In this document: positions 8,282-18,004 of the stretch, in pieces | Layout of the letters: every line of letters starts with the position of its first letter | Position numbering within the stretch: position 1 is the first letter of the stretch | Source: Fibrobacter sp. | GTDB taxonomy: Bacteria > Fibrobacterota > Fibrobacteria > Fibrobacterales > Fibrobacteraceae | DNA: 36,877 nucleotides | Assembly (NCBI GenBank): GCA_031271785.1 | Contig: JAISUZ010000106.1 | Span: 1-36,877, forward strand | Reading direction: 5' to 3' | Translations under genes and position numbers: made by a program | The notes under the pieces: model-generated | Seen by the model: the letters and a program-made list of their open reading frames with translations, nothing else | Databases searched by the model: none | What the model was told of the DNA's origin: nothing

Positions 8282-11024
8282 AAAAAAACTGATTCTTTTG
8301 GATTCCTTCGCGCTTGCGTTCCGAATGTTTTATGCTTATGCCAAAAATCCGCTGGTGAACAGCGAGGGTTTGAATGTTTCTCTCGTTCACGGTTACTGGG
8401 GCGCTGTGTTCAGAATACTGCAGAAACATCAGCCGACTCATTTCGGGATTGTTTGCGATACCGGAAAAACGAATTTCCGCCACGAACTTTATCCGGATTA
8501 TAAAGCAAACCGCGGAACGATGCCCGAAGAAATGGCGCTCCAAATGCCGCTTTTGCTGGAAACGCTTGCCGCGAGCGGGCTCGCGGTGTTGTCCGAAGAA
8601 GGTTTTGAAGCCGACGACATTATGGCGGGAGTGGCTCTCGCGGCGGAAAAAGACGGTTTTGAACAGATTCTTTTGGTGACCAAAGACAAAGATATGGCGC
8701 AAATTGTGGATGATTGCATTCATTTGTTCCATTTGGAGAAAGGCGCGGACGGGATTGATTTCGGTCCGCAGGAAGTGCTTGAAAAATACGGCGTGAAACC
8801 TTCTCAAATGCGGGATTTTCTGGCGCTCACGGGAGATTCTTCGGATAATGTGCCGGGAGTTCCGAAAGTGGGGCCTAAAACGGCGGCGGAACTCTTAAAA
8901 ACATTCGGCGATATGGATTCGCTTTATGCGCGCTTGAATGAGGTGACTAAAAAAGGGCTGAGGGAAAATCTGGAAACGAACCGTGAAAAGGCGTTTCTTT
9001 CCCGCGAACTCGTGACGCTCCAAAGTGCGCGCGGGTTTCAGGGAACCTTGGCGCAAACCGAGTTTCGGGGAGTGAATCAAAAAGAGCTGGATTCCATTTT
9101 TGAAAAAAATGAAGTGAAAAGCCTGCTGCGTTTGCTTCACGCGCTGCCTGCCCGCGGCGAGAAACTCTCGGAGGCGGGTTTTGATTTCACGGAAGCCGAG
9201 TCTGCGGATTATCTCTGTGTGGATTCTCCGGAAATTTTTGAACAAATGAAAGCCGAATTTGCAGAAGCGCTTACGGTAGCTGTGGATACGGAAACCGATT
9301 CTCTCGATGCGCTTTCCTGCGGTCTTGTGGGGCTTTGCCTCTCTGTTTCCGAGACCAAAGGTTATTACGTTCCTTTGGCGCATACCGATGATATGGGACT
9401 TCCGCAGAAAAATTTTGATTTGAAGCCGGTGCGGGATTGGTTTTTGTCTTTGTGGAAAGACAACCGGCGGATGTGGGTTTTTCATAACGCCAAATTTGAT
9501 TTGCATGTTTTGGAACGGGCGTTTGAATTTTCGGCGTTTCCGGCGAATATTTCCGATTCTCTCGTGGCGGCGTGGATGATTTCTCCGGGCGGGCAAAGTT
9601 ACGGGCTTGACGAACAGGTTAAGTTGCGTTTTCACCATGAAATGATTCCGATTGAGAGTTTGATCGGGCGCGGTAAAAATCAGATTTCTTTTGCGCGCGT
9701 GCCGGTGGCAGACGCTTTCCCTTACGGCGCCGAAGATGCGGTTTACACGCTCCGGCTTTGGAATGTTCTTGCCGAAGAACTTGAAAAGGAAAAAATGACC
9801 GCCCTTTACCGGTCTCTCGAAATGCCTGTTTTGGAAACGCTTCTTGATATGGAGCGCGCCGGCGTTTCGGTGGATACGGAGGTGCTGAAACATTTATCGG
9901 AAGAAATCCGCACCAGGCTTTCGCAGATTGAAAAAAATATTTACGAAGAAGCCGGAAAAGAATTTAACATCGGTTCCACACAGCAGCTTGCCGAAGTTTT
10001 CTTTGATGAATTGAAACTCCCGGTGATTAAGAAAACGCAAACCGGCCGCAGTACCGACAGCGCCGTGTTGGAAGAACTTTCCAGCGTGGCGCCGCATCCG
10101 ATTGTTTTTGAAGTGATGGAATTCCGGGAACTCAAAAAACTCGTGAGCACTTATGTGGATGTGTTGCCTGCGCTTGTGAACCCGCGCACCAAGAGAATCC
10201 ATACGAGTTTTCTCCAGTGGGGGACGGCTACCGGCCGCCTTTCAAGCCGCGAACCGAACCTCCAGAATATTCCGATCCGCACCGAGTTCGGCAAAAAAGT
10301 GCGCGCGGCCTTTGTGCCGGCGGCTCCCGATCTGGTACTGCTTTCTGCGGATTATTCTCAAATCGAACTCCGGATGCTTGCTCATTTGAGCCGTGATGAG
10401 AATTTAATTCAGGCCTACCGCGAGGGCAAAGATATTCACACGGAAACCGCTTCGGCGATTTACGGGGTGCCGATGTCCAGGGTGACGGCAGATATGAGGC
10501 GCGATGCGAAGGTGGTGAATTTCGGTGTTTTATACGGGATGACGGCGTTTCGGCTTGCGCGTGATTTGAAGATTTCGAGAACGGAGGCGTCGCGTTTTAT
10601 TGAGGGCTATTTCGGGGCGTATCAGGGTGTGCGCCGTTTTATTGACGAGACGATTGCTTTTGCGCACGCGCACGGTTATGTGGAGACGCTTTCCGGGCGG
10701 CGGCGTTTTATTCCCGGGATCGATTCTTCGGACAGGACCGAGTGTCAAATGGCGGAACGGATGGCGGTGAATACGCCGGTGCAGGGAAGCGCTGCCGATT
10801 TGATTAAAATGGCGATGATCCGGATCCATTCGCGGATTCAAAAAGAAAAATTGCCGCTTCGTATGATTTTGCAGGTTCATGACGAACTTTTGTTTGAGTG
10901 TCCGAAATCCGAAGCGGATGCGCTCGGGGTTTTGGTCCGGGAAGAGATGGAAAATGCGCTTAAATTGGAAGTTCCGCTTGTTGTTTCGGTAGGATTTGGG
11001 AAAAATTGGCTGGAGGCTCATTAA
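8274..11024 (+). CDS. polA: DNA polymerase I
   Basis: A 916-residue repair and Okazaki-fragment-processing polymerase with three intact domains. The 5'-3' exonuclease (about 1-300) starts KLILLDSFALAFRMFYA. The 3'-5' proofreading domain keeps its metal ligands: DTETDS (D338, E340), HNAKFD and YGAED (Exo III). The polymerase domain has motif A DYSQIELR (D693), motif B RRDAKVVNFGVLYG (F750, a dideoxy-discriminating Phe) and motif C QVHDELLFE (D870). The start is the ATG at 8274, overlapping the end of the epimerase; nine more upstream codons are open but lie inside that gene and are not family-like. Confidence 0.96.
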   Translation: MNEKKLILLDSFALAFRMFYAYAKNPLVNSEGLNVSLVHGYWGAVFRILQKHQPTHFGIVCDTGKTNFRHELYPDYKANRGTMPEEMALQMPLLLETLAASGLAVLSEEGFEADDIMAGVALAAEKDGFEQILLVTKDKDMAQIVDDCIHLFHLEKGADGIDFGPQEVLEKYGVKPSQMRDFLALTGDSSDNVPGVPKVGPKTAAELLKTFGDMDSLYARLNEVTKKGLRENLETNREKAFLSRELVTLQSARGFQGTLAQTEFRGVNQKELDSIFEKNEVKSLLRLLHALPARGEKLSEAGFDFTEAESADYLCVDSPEIFEQMKAEFAEALTVAVDTETDSLDALSCGLVGLCLSVSETKGYYVPLAHTDDMGLPQKNFDLKPVRDWFLSLWKDNRRMWVFHNAKFDLHVLERAFEFSAFPANISDSLVAAWMISPGGQSYGLDEQVKLRFHHEMIPIESLIGRGKNQISFARVPVADAFPYGAEDAVYTLRLWNVLAEELEKEKMTALYRSLEMPVLETLLDMERAGVSVDTEVLKHLSEEIRTRLSQIEKNIYEEAGKEFNIGSTQQLAEVFFDELKLPVIKKTQTGRSTDSAVLEELSSVAPHPIVFEVMEFRELKKLVSTYVDVLPALVNPRTKRIHTSFLQWGTATGRLSSREPNLQNIPIRTEFGKKVRAAFVPAAPDLVLLSADYSQIELRMLAHLSRDENLIQAYREGKDIHTETASAIYGVPMSRVTADMRRDAKVVNFGVLYGMTAFRLARDLKISRTEASRFIEGYFGAYQGVRRFIDETIAFAHAHGYVETLSGRRRFIPGIDSSDRTECQMAERMAVNTPVQGSAADLIKMAMIRIHSRIQKEKLPLRMILQVHDELLFECPKSEADALGVLVREEMENALKLEVPLVVSVGFGKNWLEAH

Positions 11025-11073
11025 AAATGCAACGTTTGTACTTTTCGGGCATCTAAAAATTCAGCAGGAATCT

Positions 11074-12159
11074 ATGAATAAAAAAATCTTAATTGGCGTT
11101 ATAACGGTATTTTCACTTCTCTTCACGGCTTGTTCCGGCGGAGAGGCGAAAGAGCAGAAAAAAAGCGGCGGCGGAAGTACCGCCTCGCGCGTTGTGCGCG
11201 TGGAAGGTTATGTCGCTCAACAGAGGGTTTTGGATAACCGTTACCAGGTGAGCGCCGCCCTCCTCCCGATGGACGATGTGGAACTGAAAGCGGAAACCTC
11301 CGGGAGGCTTGTGCAGCTCCCTGTGAAGGACGGCGCTTCGGTTTCCAAAGGCGCTTTGATCGCCAAAATCGACGATTCCGAGTTAAAAGCGCTCCTCGCA
11401 CAAGCGAACGCGCAGCTCGAATTGGAAAAACAGAAAGAGGCGCGGACAAGAACGCTTCACGAAAAAGACGGGGCTACTACTGCGGAACTTGAAAGTGCGG
11501 TGGCGAGTTTGCATGCTCAGGAAGCTCAGGTGGCGCAGATTCAAGCGCAGATGCGCAAAACGGAAATTCGTGCTCCGTTTTCGGGGAGGCTCGGTTTCCT
11601 GAGCGTTTCCGAAGGCGAATGGATGACAAGCGGCGCTTCGGTTTCCACGCTCTCTTCCGTGCAGGAACTCAAAGTGGAATTTTCTTTACCGCAGCGTTAT
11701 GCCTCCATGGTTGCCGCAGGGGATTCTTTGAAAGTCATTGACGATGAACGCGGGCTTACGACCGCCGGAAAGATTCAGTTTCTGGAACCGACCCTCACTT
11801 CTTCGAGCCGCAGCCGGAAAATCCGGGCGATGATTCGCAATCCGAAAGAAGAATGGATGGCGGGGAGCTTTGTAAAGGCGGAACTTTCGCTTCGGGGCTC
11901 GAAAGAACGCGGTATGGCGATTCCTACCGAGGCGATTACGCTCGATGACAAAGGGCCTTATGTTTTTGTTTATAAAGAGGGAAAAGCGGTGCAAACCCGG
12001 GTGCAAACAGGGCTCCGCACACCGATTTCGATTGTGGTGATCAATGGTCTCGCCGAGAACGACACGGTGATTATTTCCGGTTTAATGAGCATGCGTAACG
12101 GGACTTCCGTAGAAATCCGCGACCTTCGTAACCAGATGAATTACGAGGTGCAGGAATGA
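11074..12159 (+). CDS. RND efflux periplasmic adaptor (membrane fusion lipoprotein)
   Basis: A 361-residue HlyD/AcrA-type adaptor linking the inner-membrane pump to the outer-membrane channel. The N-terminus is a lipoprotein signal with lipobox FTAC (C20). Biotinyl-lipoyl halves flank an alpha-helical hairpin (about 115-165, rich in Ala/Gln/Glu), followed by beta-barrel and membrane-proximal domains (FVKAELSLRG, PTEAITLDDKGPYVFVY). The ATG at 11074 has AGGA 5 nt upstream; an upstream extension of the frame to 10996 lies inside polA. Its stop overlaps the pump start by 4 bases (ATGA), so adaptor and pump are coupled. Confidence 0.92.
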   Translation: MNKKILIGVITVFSLLFTACSGGEAKEQKKSGGGSTASRVVRVEGYVAQQRVLDNRYQVSAALLPMDDVELKAETSGRLVQLPVKDGASVSKGALIAKIDDSELKALLAQANAQLELEKQKEARTRTLHEKDGATTAELESAVASLHAQEAQVAQIQAQMRKTEIRAPFSGRLGFLSVSEGEWMTSGASVSTLSSVQELKVEFSLPQRYASMVAAGDSLKVIDDERGLTTAGKIQFLEPTLTSSSRSRKIRAMIRNPKEEWMAGSFVKAELSLRGSKERGMAIPTEAITLDDKGPYVFVYKEGKAVQTRVQTGLRTPISIVVINGLAENDTVIISGLMSMRNGTSVEIRDLRNQMNYEVQE

Positions 12160-15100
12160 GCCTTTCACAGGTTTCCATTCGCCGCCCCGTTTTGATGACG
12201 GTGCTTGCCATCGGTACGATGGTGCTTGGTTTTTTCGGCGCGATGAATCTCGGGATTCGCAAATTCCCGAACGTTGATTCTCCGGTAATTACCGTAAGGA
12301 CTTCTTACAGCGGCGCGAACGCGGCGGTGGTGGAGTCGGAAGTGACGGAGATTTTGGAAGAATCCATCAACAGTGCCTCCGGTATTAAATCGCTCGTTTC
12401 CACAAGTTCCGACGGTTCTTCGACGATTCGTGTGGAGTTTGAAGTAGGCGCGGATTTGGAAGCGGCGGCGAACGATATTCGCGACCGCGTTTCCCGTGTG
12501 CAGCGCCGGCTCCCCGATGCGGTGGACCCTCCGACGGTTTTTAAATCCGATTCCGATTCCGACCCGATTTTGATGGTGAGCCTTATGTCCGATTCCCGTG
12601 ACGCCATGGAAGTTTCGGAAATTGCAAGAAACCTTGTGAAAGAACGCCTGCAAACGATTTCGGGCGTTTCGGAAGTGACGCTTTGGGGTGAAAAACAGCC
12701 GGTAGTGCGCCTTTGGCTGGATCCGGTGCGCATGCAGTCTCTCGGGGTGACTGCTTCCGAAATTTCGGCGGCTCTTGTCCGGGAAAATCAGGAACTCCCT
12801 GCGGGAAAAATCGAAGGGGCGACAACGGACCTTTCTATTCGCGCGCTCGGGCGTTTGGACGAACTTCCTTTGTTTTCGGGGGTGGCGATCAGAACCGCTC
12901 CGGACGGCACGGTGATCCGTTTAAGCGATGTGGCGAACATTCATTATGAACCTAAGGATCCGCGGACAGGTTTTAAACGTAACGGAAAAAATGTGATTGC
13001 CGTGGCAATTATTGCGCAGCCCGGCGCGAATCACGTTGATATTGCCGACCAATTTTATAAACGGATTGAAGAAATTCGCCGCGATTTACCGAGCGACGTA
13101 CAAATTATCCGCGGGATGGATTCTTCGGTTTCTATCCGGGCTTCCATCCGGGAAGTGATTGAGACGATTTTCATTTCGTTTGTTCTCGTGATTCTCACTA
13201 TTTTCATTTTCCTCCGCGAAGGGCGCTCCACTTTAATTCCGATGGTGGTGATTCCGGTTTCGCTGGTTGGGTGTTTCTTTATCCTTTATTTCTTCGGGTT
13301 TTCCATTAACGTTTTGACGCTGCTTGCCATGGTGCTTGCGATTGGGCTTGTGGTGGATGACGCGATTGTGATTGTGGAAAATATTTATCAGAAAATCGAA
13401 GAGGGGATGACGCCGAAGCAAGCGGCGGTCGCCGGAACCAATGAGATTTTCTTTGCCGTAATCGCGACTTCGATGGTGCTTATGGCGGTGTTTTTGCCGA
13501 TGCTCGTGCTCGGCGGTGTGACGGGGCTGCTTTTCCGCGAGTTTGTCGCGGTGATGATCGGAACGGTATTTCTTTCTACGGTGTCGGCGCTTACGCTTTC
13601 GCCGATGCTTTGTTCCAAATTTCTTCGCATGCAAAACAAAGGCCGCTTTTACATGATGACCGAGCCGTTTTTCGAGTGGCTGAACCGGATGTACGACAAA
13701 AGTTTGGGGATGTTTTTAAGAGTCCGCTGGATGGTGTTTGTGTTGATTGCCGCTCTCGGCGGTGTGACTTACTTTTGCTTTACTCATCTTTCGAGTGAAA
13801 TGGCGCCGATGGAAGACAGCGGTATGTTTTTCGCGCGCGTGCAGTTTCCGGAAGGTACCGGACTTTCCCGGACGAGAAGTTCGGTGGAAAACTTTGTCGA
13901 TGTGGTGCGGGAAAATTTGGATTCTTCCGAGTACGAAGAAATTCAAGCGGGAGCGAATGGCGCCGGAAATGCGATGGTTCGCTTTACATTGAACGAGGAT
14001 CCGAATGCGCGCCGTTCTCAATCGGCGATTGCGCGGGATGTGCAAACGCTCGCTTACGAATTTCCGGATATGCGTGTGATGGTGATTGAACCTCAAACGG
14101 TAAGTACGGGCCGCGGCGGGATGCCGATACAGTTTGTGCTGCAAGCGCCCGACATTGATATTTTAAGAGAACTGCTCCCCGAATTTTTAGCCGAAGCGGA
14201 TAAGAGCCCGTTTTTTACGGTGGTGAACTCGAACCTTACATTTACCAAACCCGAACTTCATCTGAATATTCTCCGCGATAAAGCGCGGGCGGAAGGAGTT
14301 TCGGTAGAAAATATTGCAACGGCGATTCAGCTCGGCATGGGTGATCAGACTTACGGCGAATTTTATTTGGAAGGCCGGCAGTACGATATTATCGGAAGCG
14401 TCGGTTACGAATACCGGGACAGGCCTGCTGCACTTTCGGCTTTGACCGTGCGGAATGCGAAAGGCGAGATGCTTTCTCTGGATCATTTTGTGGAGTATCA
14501 TGAAGTATCGGCTTCTCCTTCGCGCCCGCGTTACAACCGCTTTAATGCGGCTACGGTTTCTGCGGGGCTTACGGAAGGAAAAACTATCGGCGACGGGCTC
14601 GAAGAAATGCGCCGTATTGCAGACCGGGTGCTTAAAAAATATCCGAACGTCAGTACCGAACTTGCCGGCGCTACCAAAGAATATGTGGAGAGTTCCTCCG
14701 GGCTTTATGTCACGTTCTTGCTCGCGCTCGCTTTTATTTTCCTGATTCTCGCGGGGCAGTTTGAAAGTTTCCGCGCGCCGTTTGTCACGCTGTTCACAGT
14801 ACCTCTCGCCCTTTCCGGCGCGCTCGCTTCGCTTTATTTATTCGGGCAAACGCTCAATATTTTCAGTGAGATCGCGCTGATTCTTTTACTTGGGCTTGTG
14901 ACGAAAAACGGGATTCTTATTGTAGAGTTTGCGAACCAAATTGCGCGTAATACCGGGTGCTCTGCTTTGGAAGCGGCGCGCGAGTCGGCGAAGCGGCGTT
15001 TCCGCCCGATTCTCATGACGAGTTTTTCCACTGTGGGCGGCGCGATTCCCTTGATTGTGATGGGGGCGCCGAGCCGTGTGGCGATGGGTGTTGCGATTGT

Positions 15101-16550
15101 GGGCGGGCTTTCGTTTGCCGCACTGATGACTCTTTATGTGGTGCCGGCCGCTTACTCTTACTTTGCCGGAAAAACCGAAAAGATTTCCACCGATGCAACG
15201 AAAATGGCGGGTTTCCTTCTTCCGGTTTTGGGCGCGGGGCTCAGTATTTTGCTGTTTGCCCCGACTTCCGCTTCGGCAGATACGCTTTCGCCCGACCAGG
15301 CTGTGAAAATTGCTCTTGAAAAAAAGCATTCCGTTTTGATTGCGCGCGAACAGCTCAAGAGTGCTGAGGCCATGAATTCGCTCGGGGCAAACGGAATGCT
15401 CCCTACGCTCGATTTATCGCTTTCCCGTTATTATAATTACGGCGATTCCTATTCGAAAACACAAGCCGGAGTGAAAACCGATATTGACGATGATTTGGAA
15501 CACACCGATCAACTTCAGGTGGCTTTGAATTATACGCTTTTCAACGGATTTCGTTCGTGGAACTCTTATCAATTAAGTTCTTCCAATAAAAATCTTGCAG
15601 AAATCGAATTGCGGGATGAAATTGAAAATACGGCGAGCAGTGTGCTGAACACTTATCTCTCGGCGGTATCGGCGCGGGAATCGTTCCGGGTTGCCGAAGA
15701 AAATGTAAAGTTCTCCGCCGAGCGCCGTGATTTGACGAATGAAAAATATAATGTGGGCGCGGTGACGCGGCTCGATGCGCTTTCTTCACAAATGGATTAC
15801 ACTACGGACAGCGCGGCGAGTCTCACGGCGGAAACCGCGCTCCGTTCGGCGTTGCGTATGCTCGATCAGGAACTCGGCGGCGGTGTGATTCCTGTTGAAG
15901 AATATACGCTTCTCGATTCGGTTTGGGTGAACCGGGATCCGCCTTGGAAAACGCCCGAGGGAAAACAAACGGTTTTAAAAAATGCTCTCGAAAGAAGCGC
16001 CGCCATTCAAATGGCGGCAGCAGAGCGTAAGACAGCCTCTCTGAAACGAAAATCGGCGAGTTCTTCTCTTTATCCGCAGCTTAATTTACACGGGTCCTGG
16101 AATTACAGCGGGAGTGCCGCAGATAAAGGGAACCCGGCCGATGCGAACAGCAAATACTTCCGCGTGGGGGCGGCCGCTTCCTGGAATTTATTTAACGGAC
16201 TTTCGGACCGGGCGACGATTGAAACGGCAAAAATTGAGGAACGTACGGCGACTCTGAAAGAGGAAGAAGCGCGCCTTTCGGTAGAAACCGCTGTTTCCGA
16301 TGCGCTGGATAAACACCTCCGGGCGCTCGACGCGCTTCAAGTTGCCGAAGGGAATCTCTCTCTCGCCGATGAAACGCTCGCTATCGCCGAAGAACAGCTT
16401 CGCGCCGGGAGCATTACCGCCTTTGAATTCCGGGAACTGCAAAACCGCCGCACGGCAGCTTACGAAGCTCTGATTCTTTCAAGAATTCAGGCGAATTCCG
16501 CCGAAATTATGGTGAAATTATTGAGCGGAGAGATTCTCCGCCTCGACTAA
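12156..16550 (+). CDS. RND efflux pump fused to a TolC-like outer-membrane channel
   Basis: A 1464-residue protein that is two proteins in one frame. Residues 1-1016 are a complete HAE-type RND permease with 12 helices and two periplasmic loops; the proton-relay acids are D401/D402 in GLVVDDAIVIVEN, and K917 lies in VTKNGILIVEF. Residues 1017-1041 form a textbook Sec signal peptide: a lysine before it, a hydrophobic core (GFLLPVLGAGLSILLFAP) and an ASA|DT cleavage site after A1041. Residues 1042-1464 are a TolC-type outer-membrane factor with two OEP repeats (DQAVKIALEKKHS; FNGFRSWNSYQ; WNLFNGLSDRATIETAK). RND permeases end in the cytoplasm, so the internal signal could be inserted and cleaved to free the channel. 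The stop overlaps a convergent gene by 33 bases. Substrate is unknown. Confidence 0.9.
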   Translation: MSLSQVSIRRPVLMTVLAIGTMVLGFFGAMNLGIRKFPNVDSPVITVRTSYSGANAAVVESEVTEILEESINSASGIKSLVSTSSDGSSTIRVEFEVGADLEAAANDIRDRVSRVQRRLPDAVDPPTVFKSDSDSDPILMVSLMSDSRDAMEVSEIARNLVKERLQTISGVSEVTLWGEKQPVVRLWLDPVRMQSLGVTASEISAALVRENQELPAGKIEGATTDLSIRALGRLDELPLFSGVAIRTAPDGTVIRLSDVANIHYEPKDPRTGFKRNGKNVIAVAIIAQPGANHVDIADQFYKRIEEIRRDLPSDVQIIRGMDSSVSIRASIREVIETIFISFVLVILTIFIFLREGRSTLIPMVVIPVSLVGCFFILYFFGFSINVLTLLAMVLAIGLVVDDAIVIVENIYQKIEEGMTPKQAAVAGTNEIFFAVIATSMVLMAVFLPMLVLGGVTGLLFREFVAVMIGTVFLSTVSALTLSPMLCSKFLRMQNKGRFYMMTEPFFEWLNRMYDKSLGMFLRVRWMVFVLIAALGGVTYFCFTHLSSEMAPMEDSGMFFARVQFPEGTGLSRTRSSVENFVDVVRENLDSSEYEEIQAGANGAGNAMVRFTLNEDPNARRSQSAIARDVQTLAYEFPDMRVMVIEPQTVSTGRGGMPIQFVLQAPDIDILRELLPEFLAEADKSPFFTVVNSNLTFTKPELHLNILRDKARAEGVSVENIATAIQLGMGDQTYGEFYLEGRQYDIIGSVGYEYRDRPAALSALTVRNAKGEMLSLDHFVEYHEVSASPSRPRYNRFNAATVSAGLTEGKTIGDGLEEMRRIADRVLKKYPNVSTELAGATKEYVESSSGLYVTFLLALAFIFLILAGQFESFRAPFVTLFTVPLALSGALASLYLFGQTLNIFSEIALILLLGLVTKNGILIVEFANQIARNTGCSALEAARESAKRRFRPILMTSFSTVGGAIPLIVMGAPSRVAMGVAIVGGLSFAALMTLYVVPAAYSYFAGKTEKISTDATKMAGFLLPVLGAGLSILLFAPTSASADTLSPDQAVKIALEKKHSVLIAREQLKSAEAMNSLGANGMLPTLDLSLSRYYNYGDSYSKTQAGVKTDIDDDLEHTDQLQVALNYTLFNGFRSWNSYQLSSSNKNLAEIELRDEIENTASSVLNTYLSAVSARESFRVAEENVKFSAERRDLTNEKYNVGAVTRLDALSSQMDYTTDSAASLTAETALRSALRMLDQELGGGVIPVEEYTLLDSVWVNRDPPWKTPEGKQTVLKNALERSAAIQMAAAERKTASLKRKSASSSLYPQLNLHGSWNYSGSAADKGNPADANSKYFRVGAAASWNLFNGLSDRATIETAKIEERTATLKEEEARLSVETAVSDALDKHLRALDALQVAEGNLSLADETLAIAEEQLRAGSITAFEFRELQNRRTAAYEALILSRIQANSAEIMVKLLSGEILRLD

Positions 16551-17693
16551 AGGTTCCCACCAGCTGTCGGTAGGTTCGGGGTTGTCGGCGTTGATGGTTT
16601 GCCCGACTCTCGGCGTGATAAGTTTCACGCCCGCTTTCTCCGCGGCAATTTTTACGCGGGCGGGCGGGTCCCACCAGGTATGAGGCGCGAGGCTGAACGC
16701 GCCCCAATGAATCGGGAAAAGAATTTCTCCGCGAATATCCAAGTGCGCCTGTACCGTTTCTTCGGGAAACTGATGGTTGTTGCTCCAGCGCCTGTTATAT
16801 TGTCCGCATTCCATAAACGAATAATCGAACGGTCCGTAATGGAATCCGATTTGTTTGAAATGCGGTCCGTAACTCGTGTCGCCGCTGTGGAAAATTTTGT
16901 GTTCCTTTGTCCACACTACCCAGGAAATCCAAAGCGTTGTGTTGCGGTCCAGGAGAGAGCGGCCGGAAAAATGTCGGCCCGGCGTGCCTGCGTAATTCAG
17001 TTTTTTTCCGGCGCTGTTTTCAAAAACACTTTCTTCCCACCAGGAGAGAATCTGTACTTTTTCGGCGGGGACACCCCAGTCGATCAGGCGTTCGCCCACG
17101 CCGACAGAAGTGACAAAACGGTTTGTTTTCGGCGCGAGTTCGAGAATCGCTTTTTTATCGAGATGATCGTAGTGATCGTGTGAAATAAAAATCAAATCTA
17201 CCGGCGGAATTTCGGCGGCGGTTACCGGCGCGTTCTCTTGAAAACGGCGGACGGAACGGAAGAACGGCGCCGGAGAAACTTCGTTGGCAAGTACGGGGTC
17301 AAATAAGATTTTGAACCCGTCCATTTGAATCAGGAGCGAAGAATGCCCGAGCCAGGTGATGAAAAAACCGGTAGAATCGTTCGGCGGAAACGCTTTTTCC
17401 ACTTGCACCGGGTCGGCGGGGAGAAAATTCAAAGGATGAGTGCGGGCGGTATTGGTGTTGAGTTCTTTAAGCCTTTCCCAATAACTTTTTTCTTTGATTT
17501 CGGGCAGAAGTTTGGGTTTCATTTTTATGGGGTAATAATATTTTTTCCCGGATTTTAAAACTTTCATTTCATCTTCAGACACCGCCGCCTGCTCGTCGAT
17601 CAAATGCCGCGTCGGTTTGTGCGAACAGCAAGAGAATAAAAAAGCCACGAACGAAATTCCCGAAAGGAAAAAGAGGGTGCGAAGAGATTTCAT
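16518..17693 (-). CDS. Metallo-beta-lactamase-fold hydrolase lipoprotein (UlaG/NAPE-PLD-like)
   Basis: A 391-residue secreted enzyme of the metallo-beta-lactamase superfamily. The N-terminus is a signal peptide ending FLFSC (C22), so it is probably lipid-anchored. The metal-binding HxHxDH motif is SHDHYDH (H172, H174, D176, H177), with later ligands in TPGRHFSGR and HSGDTSYG and a final His in FPIHWGAF. The FDPVL and WLGHSSLLIQ segments and the late HTWWDPP segment are typical of the UlaG/N-acylphosphatidylethanolamine phospholipase D-like group. The substrate cannot be assigned. The start overlaps ftsB's stop by 4 bases, and the 3' end overlaps the convergent pump gene by 33 bases. Confidence 0.88.
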   Translation of the reverse strand: MKSLRTLFFLSGISFVAFLFSCCSHKPTRHLIDEQAAVSEDEMKVLKSGKKYYYPIKMKPKLLPEIKEKSYWERLKELNTNTARTHPLNFLPADPVQVEKAFPPNDSTGFFITWLGHSSLLIQMDGFKILFDPVLANEVSPAPFFRSVRRFQENAPVTAAEIPPVDLIFISHDHYDHLDKKAILELAPKTNRFVTSVGVGERLIDWGVPAEKVQILSWWEESVFENSAGKKLNYAGTPGRHFSGRSLLDRNTTLWISWVVWTKEHKIFHSGDTSYGPHFKQIGFHYGPFDYSFMECGQYNRRWSNNHQFPEETVQAHLDIRGEILFPIHWGAFSLAPHTWWDPPARVKIAAEKAGVKLITPRVGQTINADNPEPTDSWWEPLVEAENLSAQ

Positions 17694-18004
17694 TGATTTC
17701 CGGGGACAAAGTAATAAACTTTTTCGTTTTTCCGCGACATCCCGAATCGGGTCCTGGCGATCGCTTCTATGTAAAGCGTATCGCGCAGCAACCGTTCCCG
17801 GATTTCTTTTTTGAGTTCCACTTCTTTTTGGAGAGAATCAATTTTGGTTTCGAGTTCTTCGATTTGGTGATTCAAAAGACTTTGCTCGGTGACTCCCTTT
17901 TCTCCGAAAAGAAAATGCCCGAATACGGCGATCAAAGCAACGATCACAAACGTGATGGTGAACCGTCTGAAAAAGATCATCTTTTTCGAGATGCTTTTAA
18001 ACAT
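17690..18004 (-). CDS. ftsB: FtsB/DivIC-family septum formation initiator
   Basis: A 104-residue bitopic protein expected in the FtsQLB divisome subcomplex. A basic N-terminus (KSISKKMIFFRR) precedes one transmembrane helix (about 16-36, TITFVIVALIAVFGHFLF), then a coiled coil (about 40-80, NHQIEELETKIDSLQKEVELKKEI, in register every seven) and a short C-terminal segment with RTRFGMSRKNEKVYYFV, close to the family's conserved R-x-x-(L/F)-G-M/Y-x-x-x-(G/N)E-x-x-Y pattern. The ATG at 18002-18004 has GGAG 4 nt upstream. It overlaps dprA's stop by 8 bases and the next gene's start by 4. Confidence 0.83.
   Translation of the reverse strand: MFKSISKKMIFFRRFTITFVIVALIAVFGHFLFGEKGVTEQSLLNHQIEELETKIDSLQKEVELKKEIRERLLRDTLYIEAIARTRFGMSRKNEKVYYFVPGNQ

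Noticed and set aside
8895-9893. 332-codon minus-strand frame inside polA
   Set aside because: It is antisense to the proofreading and exonuclease domains and has no family features.
15204-16550. Separate tolC gene starting at the internal ATG
   Set aside because: The frame is continuous with the pump, and no Shine-Dalgarno precedes 15204. Internal initiation cannot be fully excluded, but fusion is the simplest reading.
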